Of a stretch of DNA of 64,000 bases, positions 41,534-49,658 are shown in pieces. A program made the translations under genes and the position numbers. The notes under the pieces were generated by a model, which searched no databases, had not been told where the DNA came from, and saw only the letters and a program-made list of their open reading frames with translations. The DNA is taken from assembly GCF_023073315.1 (NCBI RefSeq), contig NZ_JADPJH010000037.1:41213-105212 (forward strand), given 5' to 3'. This DNA comes from Bradyrhizobium sp. 1. GTDB taxonomy: Bacteria; Pseudomonadota; Alphaproteobacteria; Rhizobiales; Xanthobacteraceae. Every line of letters begins with the position of its first letter. The first letter of the stretch is position 1.

Positions 41534-41941
41534 ATGAAACAATTCTTCCTCAAGTTCTTCACCTGGTGGAGTGGCCAGACGTTTGGCACCCAGCTCTGGA
41601 CCAAGCGCTACGGCGAACTGGTCGGCCAGGACGAGCAGGGAAACCTTTACTATCGCACCCGCGGCGGAGCGATCGATCCGACGCTCGGCTTCGAGCGGCG
41701 CTGGGTGATCTATAACGGCTATGCCGAAGCGAGCCGCATTCCGCCGTCCTGGCACGGCTGGATGCATCACATCGTCGACCTGCCGCCGACCCAGGACAAT
41801 TACCAGCCGCGCGAGTGGGAAAAGCCGCACCAGCCGAATCTCACCGGCACGGCCAACGCCTACCGCCCCTCGGGCTCGACACTCGCCGGCGGCAAGCGTC
41901 CCAAGGCGACCGGCGACTATCAGCCCTGGACACCCGGCTAG
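41534..41941 (+). CDS. complex I accessory subunit NDUFA12 family
   Basis: A 135-residue protein of the NDUFA12/B17.2 family, an accessory subunit of NADH:ubiquinone oxidoreductase shared by alphaproteobacteria and mitochondria. Supporting segments: FFTWWSGQTFGTQLWTKRYG, VGQDEQGNLYYRTR, RRWVIYNGYAEASRIPPSWH and WMHHIVDLPPT. Length is typical for bacteria. It binds the peripheral arm on the cytoplasmic side. It normally sits near DUF2155, aat and acc genes; here that order is kept but stretched by inserted genes. Confidence 0.94.
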   Translation: MKQFFLKFFTWWSGQTFGTQLWTKRYGELVGQDEQGNLYYRTRGGAIDPTLGFERRWVIYNGYAEASRIPPSWHGWMHHIVDLPPTQDNYQPREWEKPHQPNLTGTANAYRPSGSTLAGGKRPKATGDYQPWTPG

Positions 41942-42230
41942 GCGTCCGCGCTTCTTCCACCCTTCGACTGGATGCATCCGCATCCGCTGATGCCGCTGTG
42001 GACAACGGGAACAGCGGGGATGCCGCTTGCGCGGGCGTTGCGCCGGCGCGGCCGATGCGGCTCAATCGTCACATCTTACGGAGATGGGAGACCATCGCGT
42101 TCGGTTCGGGCAACAGTTCGCGACTGTCCCGAAATGCAGCGGCCGCCGACCAGGACTCGATCGGGAGATAGGCCCCCGGTCTGGAAGCTCCGAAATCGCC
42201 CGATGAAATGTGCAGCCGCCGTGAGACAGG
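41942..42230. other. NDUFA12 3-prime region or unannotated small RNA
   Basis: No ORF with support, yet a strong + strand terminator follows 290 bp after the NDUFA12 stop. Either a long 3-prime untranslated region or a small RNA starting within this stretch would explain it. Confidence 0.3.
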
Positions 42231-42268
42231 AAAGGCCGCTCGGGAAACCGGGCGGCCTTTTTCTTTTG
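42231..42268 (+). terminator. rho-independent terminator
   Basis: AAAGGCCGC, a 12-nt loop (itself with pairing CGGG/ACCG), then GCGGCCTTT and TTCTTTT on the + strand. Confidence 0.85.
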
Positions 42269-42283
42269 GATTTGTGGATGTCT

Positions 42284-42428
42284 CGTGCCCCGGACGCAGT
42301 GCAGCGCTTCTTCAGCGGTGCGCTGCAGAGCCGGGCCCATGCAGCAGCACCCCGTGTGGCTTCCTGGGTCCCGGCTCTGCGGAGCGTCACTGCGTGCCGC
42401 GCCGCGTCCGGGACACGCGAGCGACTAC
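42284..42428. repeat. palindromic intergenic repeat, type D
   Basis: Outer arms CGTGCCCCGGACGC (42284-42297) and GCGTCCGGGACACG (42414-42427) pair with one mismatch. Inner arms GCAGAGCCGGG (42325-42335) and CCCGGCTCTGC (42370-42380) pair perfectly. The element reaches the stop codon of the isonitrile hydratase gene. I associate this type with Bradyrhizobium intergenic repeats. Confidence 0.85.
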
Positions 42429-43111
42429 ATCACCCGTTCGGCCGCCCGCTTCACCGCTTCCAGGCGGTGTGCCTGGTTTTGCGCGCCACGCTCTCTCAGC
42501 AACGCCAGCACCTCGGCGGGCGCAGTGTCGGGCGAGCCCGCATTGAACGGCGGGGCGGGGTTGTATTCCATCTGGAGCTGGATCGCTTCCGCCGTGGTGC
42601 GGTCGCGCAGGATCGACACCAGCGTCAGCGCGAAGTCGATGCCTGCGGTGACGCCGCCGCCGGTGATGCGGTTGCGGTCGACGCAGACGCGGGTCTTGGT
42701 CGGGGTCGCGCCGAACTGGCTGAGCATCTCCATCGCGCTCCAATGGGTGGCGGCGCGGTAGCCCTTCAACAGGCCGGCAGCGCCGAGCGCCAGCGATCCC
42801 GTGCAGACCGAGGTGACATATTTGGCGCCGTCGGCCTGCTTGCGCAGGAAGTCGAGCACTTCCTCGTCGTTGAGCAAATCGTTGGTGCCGCCGCCGCCGG
42901 GCACGCAGATCACGTCCAGCTGCGGGCAGTCGGCGAACGTCGTGGTCGGCGTCAACGCCATGACGGAATCGCTCGGCACCGGTTCGATCCGCTTCCAGAT
43001 CAGGTGCAGTTTGGCGTCGGGCAGCATGGAGAACACCTGCAACGGGCCGGTGAAGTCGAGCTGGGTGACGCGGGGAAACACCAAAAGTCCGATCTGGAGC
43101 GGCGCCGACAT
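42425..43111 (-). CDS. inhA: isonitrile hydratase-like DJ-1/PfpI protein
   Basis: A 228-residue DJ-1/PfpI-superfamily protein closely resembling Pseudomonas isonitrile hydratase InhA, which hydrates isonitriles to N-substituted formamides. The start LQIGLLVFPRVTQLDFTGPL carries the acidic residue of the active site, and the nucleophile elbow is YVTSVCTGSLALGAAGLL (Cys near 104). RAATHW and GGGVTAGIDFALTL follow, and the end EYNPAPPFNAGSPDTAPAEV fits that subfamily. GGAGG precedes the ATG at 43111. It is divergent from a GlxA-type regulator. The exact substrate is inferred from resemblance only. Confidence 0.85.
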   Translation of the reverse strand: MSAPLQIGLLVFPRVTQLDFTGPLQVFSMLPDAKLHLIWKRIEPVPSDSVMALTPTTTFADCPQLDVICVPGGGGTNDLLNDEEVLDFLRKQADGAKYVTSVCTGSLALGAAGLLKGYRAATHWSAMEMLSQFGATPTKTRVCVDRNRITGGGVTAGIDFALTLVSILRDRTTAEAIQLQMEYNPAPPFNAGSPDTAPAEVLALLRERGAQNQAHRLEAVKRAAERVM

Positions 43112-43152
43112 GAGAACCTCCAATGAAGCGCTTGACGCCGACAAACTGGCAT

Positions 43153-43199
43153 GATGTCCTCCTGTCCAAAATGGCGTAATTCCCTCACTTTCGGACATC
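43153..43199. promoter_or_regulatory. spaced inverted repeat between inhA and its regulator
   Basis: GATGTCC (43153-43159) and GGACATC (43193-43199) are 7-bp arms 33 bp apart in the 104-bp divergent gap, with an extra TGTCC at 43163. This could be a site for the adjacent AraC-type protein; AraC sites are usually direct repeats, so confidence is low. Confidence 0.3.
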
Positions 43200-43215
43200 T
43201 CATAGGACTTGGCCC

Positions 43216-44154
43216 ATGATCGGCATCCTGATCTTCCCGGATTTCCAGCTGCTCGATGCGGCAGGTCCGATCTCGGTGTTCGAGATCGCAGCACGTGCCG
43301 GCGGCAAGCCGCTTGCGCTCAGGGTGCTGGCGGCGAAGGCGGGGCTGGTGCGCAGCTCGTCGGGCGTGGAGATGATGGCGCGCGACTTCAAATCGGTGAA
43401 TGCGATCACGACACTGGTCATCGCGGGCGGCGCCGGCGTGGCGGACGCCGCGCGCTGCGAGCTCACGCGCGCTTTCGTGCAACGGCTGGCGAAGCGCGGC
43501 GTGCGGGTCGCCAGCGTCTGCTCGGGCGCCTATGTGCTCGCAGAAGCAGGCCTGCTCGACGGACGCCGCGCCACTACGCATTGGGGGCGGACGCGGGAGT
43601 TCGTAGCGCGCTATCCCAAGGTGAAGTTCGAGCCGGACCAGATTTTTACCCGGGACGGCAATGTGTGGACGTCGGCCGGCATCACGGCGGGGATCGACCT
43701 CGCGCTGGCGATGGTCACCGAGGACCACGGCGAGGAGATCGCGCAGGCGACCGCGCGGCAGCTCGTGCTCTACCATCGCCGCAGCGGCGGCCAGTCGCAA
43801 TTCTCCTCGCTGCTCGAATTGAAGACGCCGAACGGCCGCTTCGGTGCGCTGCTGTCCTGGGCGCGAGAAAATCTCGACGCGCCGCTGACGGTGGAGGATC
43901 TCGCCGATCGCGCCGGTATGAGCGCGCGGCATTTTGCCCGCGCCTTCGCCGCCGAGACCGGCACGACGCCGTCCAAGGCGATCGAGCGGTTGCGGCTCGA
44001 AGTCGCCCGCGAGCGCGTGCAGTCCTCACGCGAGGCGATCGAGCTCGTTGCGGAGACGACCGGATTCCGCGACCCCGAACGGATGCGCCGCGCCTTCATC
44101 CGCGCTTTCGGCCAGCCGCCGCAGGCGCTGCGGCGCGCGGCGCGGGCGGGCTAG
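43216..44154 (+). CDS. GlxA/FtrA-type AraC-family regulator
   Basis: A 312-residue regulator with an N-terminal DJ-1/PfpI-like domain (about 1-185, IGILIFPDFQLLDAAGPISV and VASVCSGAYVLAEAGLL) and a C-terminal AraC helix-turn-helix (about 215-305, LTVEDLADRAGMSARHFARA and IELVAETTGFRDPERMRRAF). The DJ-1 domain of such proteins is a ligand sensor and not usually an enzyme. Divergent pairing with the isonitrile hydratase gene, itself a DJ-1 protein, suggests it controls that gene in response to a related compound. Confidence 0.88.
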   Translation: MIGILIFPDFQLLDAAGPISVFEIAARAGGKPLALRVLAAKAGLVRSSSGVEMMARDFKSVNAITTLVIAGGAGVADAARCELTRAFVQRLAKRGVRVASVCSGAYVLAEAGLLDGRRATTHWGRTREFVARYPKVKFEPDQIFTRDGNVWTSAGITAGIDLALAMVTEDHGEEIAQATARQLVLYHRRSGGQSQFSSLLELKTPNGRFGALLSWARENLDAPLTVEDLADRAGMSARHFARAFAAETGTTPSKAIERLRLEVARERVQSSREAIELVAETTGFRDPERMRRAFIRAFGQPPQALRRAARAG

Positions 44155-45149
44155 GTCGGTTCGGCGACGGTGCCGGCTTGGGCGCGCGCCGTCAGGCGTC
44201 GTGCGATCGGCGTCAACAAATACGGCGCAAGATGAATCGGAAACTGCGTCAGTGCAAAGTAGAGCCAGGTCGTGGCCGGCAGCGCGCCGGCGGTCGCGGC
44301 CAGCATCAGGCCGAGATTGCGCTGTGACACCATCAGCCCGATCGCGAAGGCGCGCTCATAGCCGGCGCGGCGGAACATCAGTGTCGTCACGGTGAGCAGC
44401 GTGAAATAGATCGTGAAGGCGAGCAGCGCGACGCCGATCGTGAACACGGGGTCGGCGACGAAGTCGTGGGCGACGTCGCCCATCACGGCGGAGGCGAACA
44501 CCAGCAGGGTGAGGATATTGAAACCGTCGATCGGCCGCTTGTGGCGCTGGATCGCCTCAGTGCCGAAAATCCAGCGGATTGCGGTTGCACCAATCAGCGA
44601 TACCGCGAGGATGCCGAGCAGTTTTGCGCCAAGCGCGAGCGGCGAGATGCTGAGCATGCCGCCGAGGAACAGGCTGGCGAACAGCGAGGCCGTGAAGGGC
44701 ACCAGTGCGGTCGCGGTCACCAGCGTGACCAGGGGAAGCGTGGCATCGAGACCCATCAGCGCTGCGAGAGCCGGCGCGGCCATCATCGGTGAGGCCATGC
44801 CCTGGAGCATCAGTGCGAGGAAAAGGCCGGGCGAGCTTTTGTCGAGCCCGGTTGCATGGGCCAGCAGCCCGACGATCAGCGGCACGCCAATCGTGGTCCA
44901 GGCGGTCGCGCTGGCGATCAGCGCGGGACGGCGGAGATGGCCGTAGAGCGCGACGAAATCGACGCGCATGAAGGAGATGCAGAGCAGGCAGAGGATCGCC
45001 TCGGTGACGTAGGGACGCAGCAGCGCGCCGAGCGGCGGCACCGCAAGTGCGATGAAGGCGATCGCCGCGACCGCGCGCGTGCCCTGGTCGCCGAGCCATG
45101 TCAGGCCGCGCAGGGGGAGCGTGAGGATGGTTCGAAGATTGGAGGCCAT
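44151..45149 (-). CDS. bile acid:sodium symporter-like (SBF/BASS) transporter
   Basis: A 332-residue integral membrane protein with nine or ten predicted helices, similar to the SBF-like/BASS superfamily (BASS, ACR3 and related ion-coupled carriers). Useful segments: LCISFMRVDFVALYGHLRRP, LMLQGMASPMMAAPALAALMG with a helix-breaking Pro/Ser crossover, and VSQRNLGLMLAAT, where conserved polar residues interrupt a helix. The substrate is unknown. Its stop codon overlaps that of the convergent GlxA-type gene in the shared CTAG. It lies 15 bp downstream of a hydrolase gene and is probably cotranscribed with it. Confidence 0.8.
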   Translation of the reverse strand: MASNLRTILTLPLRGLTWLGDQGTRAVAAIAFIALAVPPLGALLRPYVTEAILCLLCISFMRVDFVALYGHLRRPALIASATAWTTIGVPLIVGLLAHATGLDKSSPGLFLALMLQGMASPMMAAPALAALMGLDATLPLVTLVTATALVPFTASLFASLFLGGMLSISPLALGAKLLGILAVSLIGATAIRWIFGTEAIQRHKRPIDGFNILTLLVFASAVMGDVAHDFVADPVFTIGVALLAFTIYFTLLTVTTLMFRRAGYERAFAIGLMVSQRNLGLMLAATAGALPATTWLYFALTQFPIHLAPYLLTPIARRLTARAQAGTVAEPT

Positions 45150-45164
45150 GGGGAACGGCGTCGG

Positions 45165-46112
45165 TCAGTCCAATCCCTTCAACCACGCACCGATCTCGCT
45201 CACCGCGACATTGGCCTGCTGCAACAGCTTGCCCATGGTGAAGAAGCCGTGGAATTGGCCGGGATAGTGCTTGTAAGTGACGGGCACGCCGGCCTGCTTG
45301 AGCCGCGCGGCATATTCGTCGCCTTCGTCACGCAGAGGATCGGCGCCGGCGGTGAGCACGTAAGCCGGCGGCAGGCCGGCCAGGTTTTTCGCGCGCGCCG
45401 GCGAGGCGCGCCAGTCGTGGATATCGGCGGCGCTGTTGAGGTAGTGGTCGCGAAACCAGCGGATCACCGAATGCGTCAGCAGCACGCTGGTCTCGGGTTC
45501 GCTGTGCGAGCCGTGCTTCATGGCGAAATCGGTCGCGGGGTAGATCAGCAGCTGGCCCGCGATCGCGGGGCCGTTGCCGTCGCGGGCGGCGAGGGCTGTG
45601 ACCGCCGCGAGATTGCCGCCGGCACTGTCGCCACCGATCGAGAGACGTGACGCGTCGATGCCGAGCTCGCGGGCGTTCGCGGCGATCCATTTGGTCGCTG
45701 CAATCGCGTCATCGGCGGCGGCGGGAAACTTGTGCTCGGGCGCGAGGCGATAGTCGACCGAGATCACGATCAGCGCACCCTCGACCGTGAGCTGGCGGCA
45801 GACGACGTCGTGGGAGTCGAGATCGCCGATCACCCAGCCGCCGCCATGGAAGAACACCAGCGCCGGCGACAGGCCGTCGTGCCGGCGCGGGTCGTTCGGC
45901 ACGTAGATGCGGGCCGGGACCGTCCCGTGCGGCGCCGGGATTGAGAGCGGCGCGACGCGGGCAAGCTCTGGCGGCTCGGGATTGGTGGCAAAGCGGGCCT
46001 GCGCGTAATAGGCGCGGGCTTCCGGTGCCGTCAGCGTCTCGTAGGCGGGACGGCCGGCCTCCTGAAAAGCCTTGTAGACGGCGGCGGCATCGGGATCGAG
46101 CACAACGGGCAT
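45165..46112 (-). CDS. alpha/beta hydrolase, hormone-sensitive-lipase family
   Basis: A 315-residue esterase/lipase-like hydrolase of the HSL (family IV) group. Oxyanion hole: FFHGGGWVIGDLDSHD. Nucleophile elbow: GGDSAGGNLAAV (catalytic Ser). The acid lies in AGADPLRDEGDEYA and the His in YPGQFHGFF. Length fits the family. No signal peptide, so it is cytoplasmic. It probably forms an operon with the downstream SBF-like transporter, which suggests uptake and hydrolysis of an ester or conjugate; substrate unknown. Confidence 0.9.
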   Translation of the reverse strand: MPVVLDPDAAAVYKAFQEAGRPAYETLTAPEARAYYAQARFATNPEPPELARVAPLSIPAPHGTVPARIYVPNDPRRHDGLSPALVFFHGGGWVIGDLDSHDVVCRQLTVEGALIVISVDYRLAPEHKFPAAADDAIAATKWIAANARELGIDASRLSIGGDSAGGNLAAVTALAARDGNGPAIAGQLLIYPATDFAMKHGSHSEPETSVLLTHSVIRWFRDHYLNSAADIHDWRASPARAKNLAGLPPAYVLTAGADPLRDEGDEYAARLKQAGVPVTYKHYPGQFHGFFTMGKLLQQANVAVSEIGAWLKGLD

Positions 46113-46372
46113 GGGAAAGGACCCTTGAGGTTGCCGATTTTGGAGTTCTGGTTATCGTTGGAAGGCATTTTCGGGGCGGTACCCGCTGCGGCCCCGGGGG
46201 GAGGCTGCCAACTATCCCATTCGGGCGCCGGTCTGTCACGCCGGCGGCGGGCAGGGCTGGGATGCCGCCCTTTCCCCGCCGTATTCCACGTGTTAACCGG
46301 ATGGCCTGCGAGCGGCGGTATCCCCTGTAGAATGTCCAGCAAGTCCGATTCGCTGTTGAAGCCGCGCGAGAT

Positions 46373-47374
46373 ATGTTCAAAACCTTTACCCTGACAGGCC
46401 TTGCGGCACTGCTGGCCGCCACCGTGCTGACGGTTGCGACGCCTGCGCAGGCGCAGATCGGCACGATCTTCTCCGATCCGCCGCCGCTGCGGCCGCCCGG
46501 CAACATTCCACGTGGCCAGCAGCCGCAGCCGCAGATCCCCGATGAAGACGACGAGGAGGTCCCCGCGCTGCCGCCGCAGGGCCGCGTGCTGCCGTCGCGC
46601 CCGATGCCGCCGCCGCAGGGTCGGCAGGGCAACGTGATGCCCGGACCGGTCGAGAGCCAGCCTCTGGCGCCGCCGCCGGGCTCTGCCGCCGCCCCGCCAA
46701 ACCAGCCGCCCGCCGTGGCGGTCGCGCCGCCCAATGCTCCAGGCGCGCAGCAGCCGGGTGCGCCCGGTCAGCGCCAGCCCCAGCAGAAGGGCGGTCCCGT
46801 GCCGCAGACGCCGGCGAGCCTCCAGCCGGGCGACGAGGTCGTGACCGAGCCGCCGGCCCAGAAGATCGTGAACAAGAAGGCGACCTTCTCGGGCCTGGAT
46901 AAGATCACCGGGCGCATCATCAATTTCGACGAGGAGATCGGCGAGACCGTCCAGTTCGGTGCGCTCAGGGTCAAGACCGACGCCTGCTACACGCGGCCGG
47001 CGACGGAAGCCACCAACACCGACGCCTTCGTCGAGGTCGACGAGATCACCTTGCAGGGCGAGGTGAAGCGCATCTTCTCGGGCTGGATGTACGCGGCAAG
47101 CCCCGGCCTGCACGGTGTCGAGCATCCGATCTACGACATCTGGCTCACCGACTGCAAAGAGCCGCAGCAGACCATTGCGACCGCGGCACCCGATCCCGCG
47201 AGCAAGCCGGCCACGCCACCGCCGCCGCCCGCGCAGAAGAAGGCCGCGCCCAAACAGGCCGTGCAGCAGCGTCCGCCGCAGCCCTTGCCGCCGATCCAGC
47301 AGCAACAGGCGCCGCCACCCCCACCCCCACAGGAGCAACGGGGTCTGTTCGGTTTCCCCGGCTTCGGCCGCTAG
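46373..47374 (+). CDS. DUF2155 exported protein
   Basis: A 333-residue secreted protein: signal peptide (about 1-28, ending AQAQ), then a long Pro/Gln-rich region, the DUF2155 domain (about 165-255, with FSGLDKITGRIINFDEEIGE, VQFGALRVKTDACYTRP and IFSGWMYAASPGLHGVEHPI) and a Pro-rich tail. The family is an alphaproteobacterial periplasmic protein usually found beside aat and the complex I gene for NDUFA12, as is roughly the case here. The Pro-rich flanks are longer than I would expect. Function unknown. Confidence 0.9.
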   Translation: MFKTFTLTGLAALLAATVLTVATPAQAQIGTIFSDPPPLRPPGNIPRGQQPQPQIPDEDDEEVPALPPQGRVLPSRPMPPPQGRQGNVMPGPVESQPLAPPPGSAAAPPNQPPAVAVAPPNAPGAQQPGAPGQRQPQQKGGPVPQTPASLQPGDEVVTEPPAQKIVNKKATFSGLDKITGRIINFDEEIGETVQFGALRVKTDACYTRPATEATNTDAFVEVDEITLQGEVKRIFSGWMYAASPGLHGVEHPIYDIWLTDCKEPQQTIATAAPDPASKPATPPPPPAQKKAAPKQAVQQRPPQPLPPIQQQQAPPPPPPQEQRGLFGFPGFGR

Positions 47375-47387
47375 TCCTGATCGGATT

Positions 47388-48068
47388 CTATTGCCGTGAG
47401 GCGATGATCTCGAGCGCGCGTGCGCCCGGGATCGCCTCGCCGGGCGAGAGCCTCAGGAAGTCGCCGGGATCGCCGGCGAGTGCCTTGTCGAGCAGCGCGG
47501 TGTAGCGCCGCCGCGAAATCTCGACCGCACCGAAGCTCTTCAGATGTTCGGTGACATATTGCGTGTCGAGCAGCTCGAAGCCGCCGTGAATCAGCCGCGC
47601 GACCAGATGCACCAGCGCGACCTTCGAGGCATCGCGGGCGGTGTGAAACATGCTCTCGCCGAAGAAGGCGCGGCCCAGGCTCACGCCGTAGAGCCCGCCG
47701 ACGAGGTCGTCGCCCTGCCAGGCTTCGACGCTGTGGCAATGGCCGAGCTCGTAGAGGCCGCCATAGAGGTCACGGATGCGCTTGTTGATCCAGGTGTCCT
47801 CGCGCCCTTCCTGCGGCGCGGCGCAGCCGGCGATCGTTGCCTTGAACGCGGTGTTGACGGTGACGCGGAAGACGTCCGAACGGACGGTGCGCGCAAGCCG
47901 CGAGGCAACGCGAAATCCCTCGAGCGGGATGACGCCGCGCAGCTCCGGCTCGACCCAGAACAGGGTCGGATCGTCGGCGCTCTCGGCCATCGGAAAGATC
48001 CCGCAGGCATAGGCGCGCAGCAGCACGGCGGGCGTGATTTCAGACGAGGCGGAGTCGCGCGAAGTCAT
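47388..48068 (-). CDS. aat: leucyl/phenylalanyl-tRNA-protein transferase
   Basis: A 226-residue Aat enzyme, which adds Leu or Phe from aminoacyl-tRNA to proteins with N-terminal Lys or Arg, marking them for ClpS/ClpAP degradation (N-end rule). Family features: LLRAYACGIFPMAES, FWVEPELRGVIPLEGF, HCHSVEAW, GGLYGVSLGRAFFGESMF and DTQYVTEHLKSFGA. Length is normal. It is convergent with the DUF2155 gene, 13 bp apart. Confidence 0.95.
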   Translation of the reverse strand: MTSRDSASSEITPAVLLRAYACGIFPMAESADDPTLFWVEPELRGVIPLEGFRVASRLARTVRSDVFRVTVNTAFKATIAGCAAPQEGREDTWINKRIRDLYGGLYELGHCHSVEAWQGDDLVGGLYGVSLGRAFFGESMFHTARDASKVALVHLVARLIHGGFELLDTQYVTEHLKSFGAVEISRRRYTALLDKALAGDPGDFLRLSPGEAIPGARALEIIASRQ

Positions 48069-48117
48069 GACGCAACAATAGCAGGATCGCGGCGGCGTTG
48101 CGAATGGGTCGCGCGGG

Positions 48118-49221
48118 TCAGCTTGCGGCGGCGCTGCTGGTCTTGCCGGGCGCCGTGGGCACGCGGCGGAACCTCAGGATGATGCGGGTCCCGGTGTGGG
48201 CGGGGTCGCGCTCGACGGTGGCATCCAGCTTGATGGCCATGGCCGCGACGATGCGCTGGCCCATGCCGGTGGAGCGCGGATCGGCCTTGACCTTGTCGCC
48301 GACGCCGTCATCGGTGATCGACAGCAAGAGATCGTCGCCCTGCGAGGTCAGCTCGACATGGATCGGGCCGGCGCCGTCGGGATAGGCGTATTTCACCGCG
48401 TTCATCACCAGCTCGTTGACGATGATACCGACGGCGACGGCACGGTCCGGATCGATCTCGATGGCTTCCGCCTTCACCGTCAGGCGCGACATCCGGTTGC
48501 CTTCGGCGGAGCGCCTGAGATCCTCGAGCAGCGAGTCCAGATATTGATTGAGGACGACGCTCTTCAGGTCCTGCGAGGTGTAGAGGCGGCGGTGCACCTG
48601 CGCGACCGCGGCAACGCGGCCCATCGCATTGGTCAGCGCAGCCTTGACCTCGTCCTGCCCTGCGGAACTCGCCTGAAGATGCAGCAGCGAGGCGATGATC
48701 TGGAGCGAATTGCCGACGCGGTGATTGACCTCGCGCAGCAAGAGCTCCCGCTCGGCGGCAAGCGCCGCGTAGCGGTCGCGCGAGGCGTGGATCTCGGCTT
48801 CGGCCTCCTCGCGCGCCTTCTGCAATTCGGCCTGGCGCAGCGCGCCGTCGGCAGCGACGTGGAGCAGGGGGATGAAGTCGCCCTTGACGTCCTTGACGAG
48901 ATAATCGGCCGCGCCCGCCTTCAGCGCGGTGACCGCGATGGTGGAATCCTGCGACGCGGTGACGAAGACCACCGGGGGCGCGTCCGGGATCGCCATGATC
49001 TGCTCGAGCGTCTCCAGCCCGTCGAGGCCCGGCATGTACTGGTCGAGCGCGACGACGTCGATGCAGCCGTCCACGTCGGCGCGACGGATGCGCTCCAGGC
49101 CTTCCTCGCCGCTTGCGGCATGAATGACCTTGTAGCCGCGCCGCGTCAGGCCGCGATCGACCAGGCGCGCGAGCGCTGCGTCGTCGTCGATGTAGAGCAG
49201 TGTTGGCGTGTCCTGGGTCAT
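48118..49221 (-). CDS. receiver-HisKA_2 histidine kinase
   Basis: A 367-residue soluble protein with an N-terminal receiver (about 1-125: LLYIDDDAAL, acceptor Asp in VVALDQYMPGLDG, VTASQDST) joined by a coiled coil (about 130-165) to a HisKA_2 kinase domain (acceptor His in REVNHRVGNSLQIIASLLHL) and an ATPase domain (NELVMNAVKYAYPDG, GMGQRIVAAM). No membrane segment. This is the third gene of an operon; its ATG overlaps the preceding stop as ATGA. Input by phosphotransfer to its own receiver is likely. Its own target is unknown. Confidence 0.9.
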   Translation of the reverse strand: MTQDTPTLLYIDDDAALARLVDRGLTRRGYKVIHAASGEEGLERIRRADVDGCIDVVALDQYMPGLDGLETLEQIMAIPDAPPVVFVTASQDSTIAVTALKAGAADYLVKDVKGDFIPLLHVAADGALRQAELQKAREEAEAEIHASRDRYAALAAERELLLREVNHRVGNSLQIIASLLHLQASSAGQDEVKAALTNAMGRVAAVAQVHRRLYTSQDLKSVVLNQYLDSLLEDLRRSAEGNRMSRLTVKAEAIEIDPDRAVAVGIIVNELVMNAVKYAYPDGAGPIHVELTSQGDDLLLSITDDGVGDKVKADPRSTGMGQRIVAAMAIKLDATVERDPAHTGTRIILRFRRVPTAPGKTSSAAAS

Positions 49222-49658
49222 GAGGCGGCGGGCGGGACCTGGATGACGGAGAAGAACAGCCCGAGCTGCCGGATGGCGTTGGCGAAATTCTCGTAATTGA
49301 CGGGCTTGGTGATGTAGACGTTGCAGCCGAGCTCGTAGCAGCGCTTGATTTCCTGGGAATCGTCAGTGGTGGTCAGCACCACCACGGGCGAGGCCTTCAG
49401 ATATTTGTTCTCCTTGATCTGCTTCAGGATGTCGATCCCGGTCATGTCGGGCAGGTTGAGATCGAGCAGGATCAAGAGCGCATTGCCCTTCTGCACGAGG
49501 CCGCTTCCGTCGGCGCCGAACAGATGCTTCATCGCGGCCGTGCCGTTCTTGAAGGAGATGATCTCGTTGTTGACGCCGGACCTGCGGATGTTGCGCTCGA
49601 TCAGCCGCGCATGTCCCTCGTCGTCCTCGATCATGATGATGCTGACGGGCAATGTCAT
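49218..49658 (-). CDS. single-domain response regulator
   Basis: A 146-residue receiver of the Rcp1-like type: SIIMIEDDEGHARLIERNI, acceptor Asp in LILLDLNLPDMTGID, VVLTTTDD and VYITKPVNYENF. Insertions between beta-2 and beta-3 (FKNGTAAMKHLFGADGSG) are typical of Rcp/phytochrome-type receivers. No output domain. The ATG at 49658 overlaps the upstream kinase stop as ATGA, and its own stop overlaps the next start as ATGA, so all three are tightly coupled. Confidence 0.92.
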   Translation of the reverse strand: MTLPVSIIMIEDDEGHARLIERNIRRSGVNNEIISFKNGTAAMKHLFGADGSGLVQKGNALLILLDLNLPDMTGIDILKQIKENKYLKASPVVVLTTTDDSQEIKRCYELGCNVYITKPVNYENFANAIRQLGLFFSVIQVPPAAS

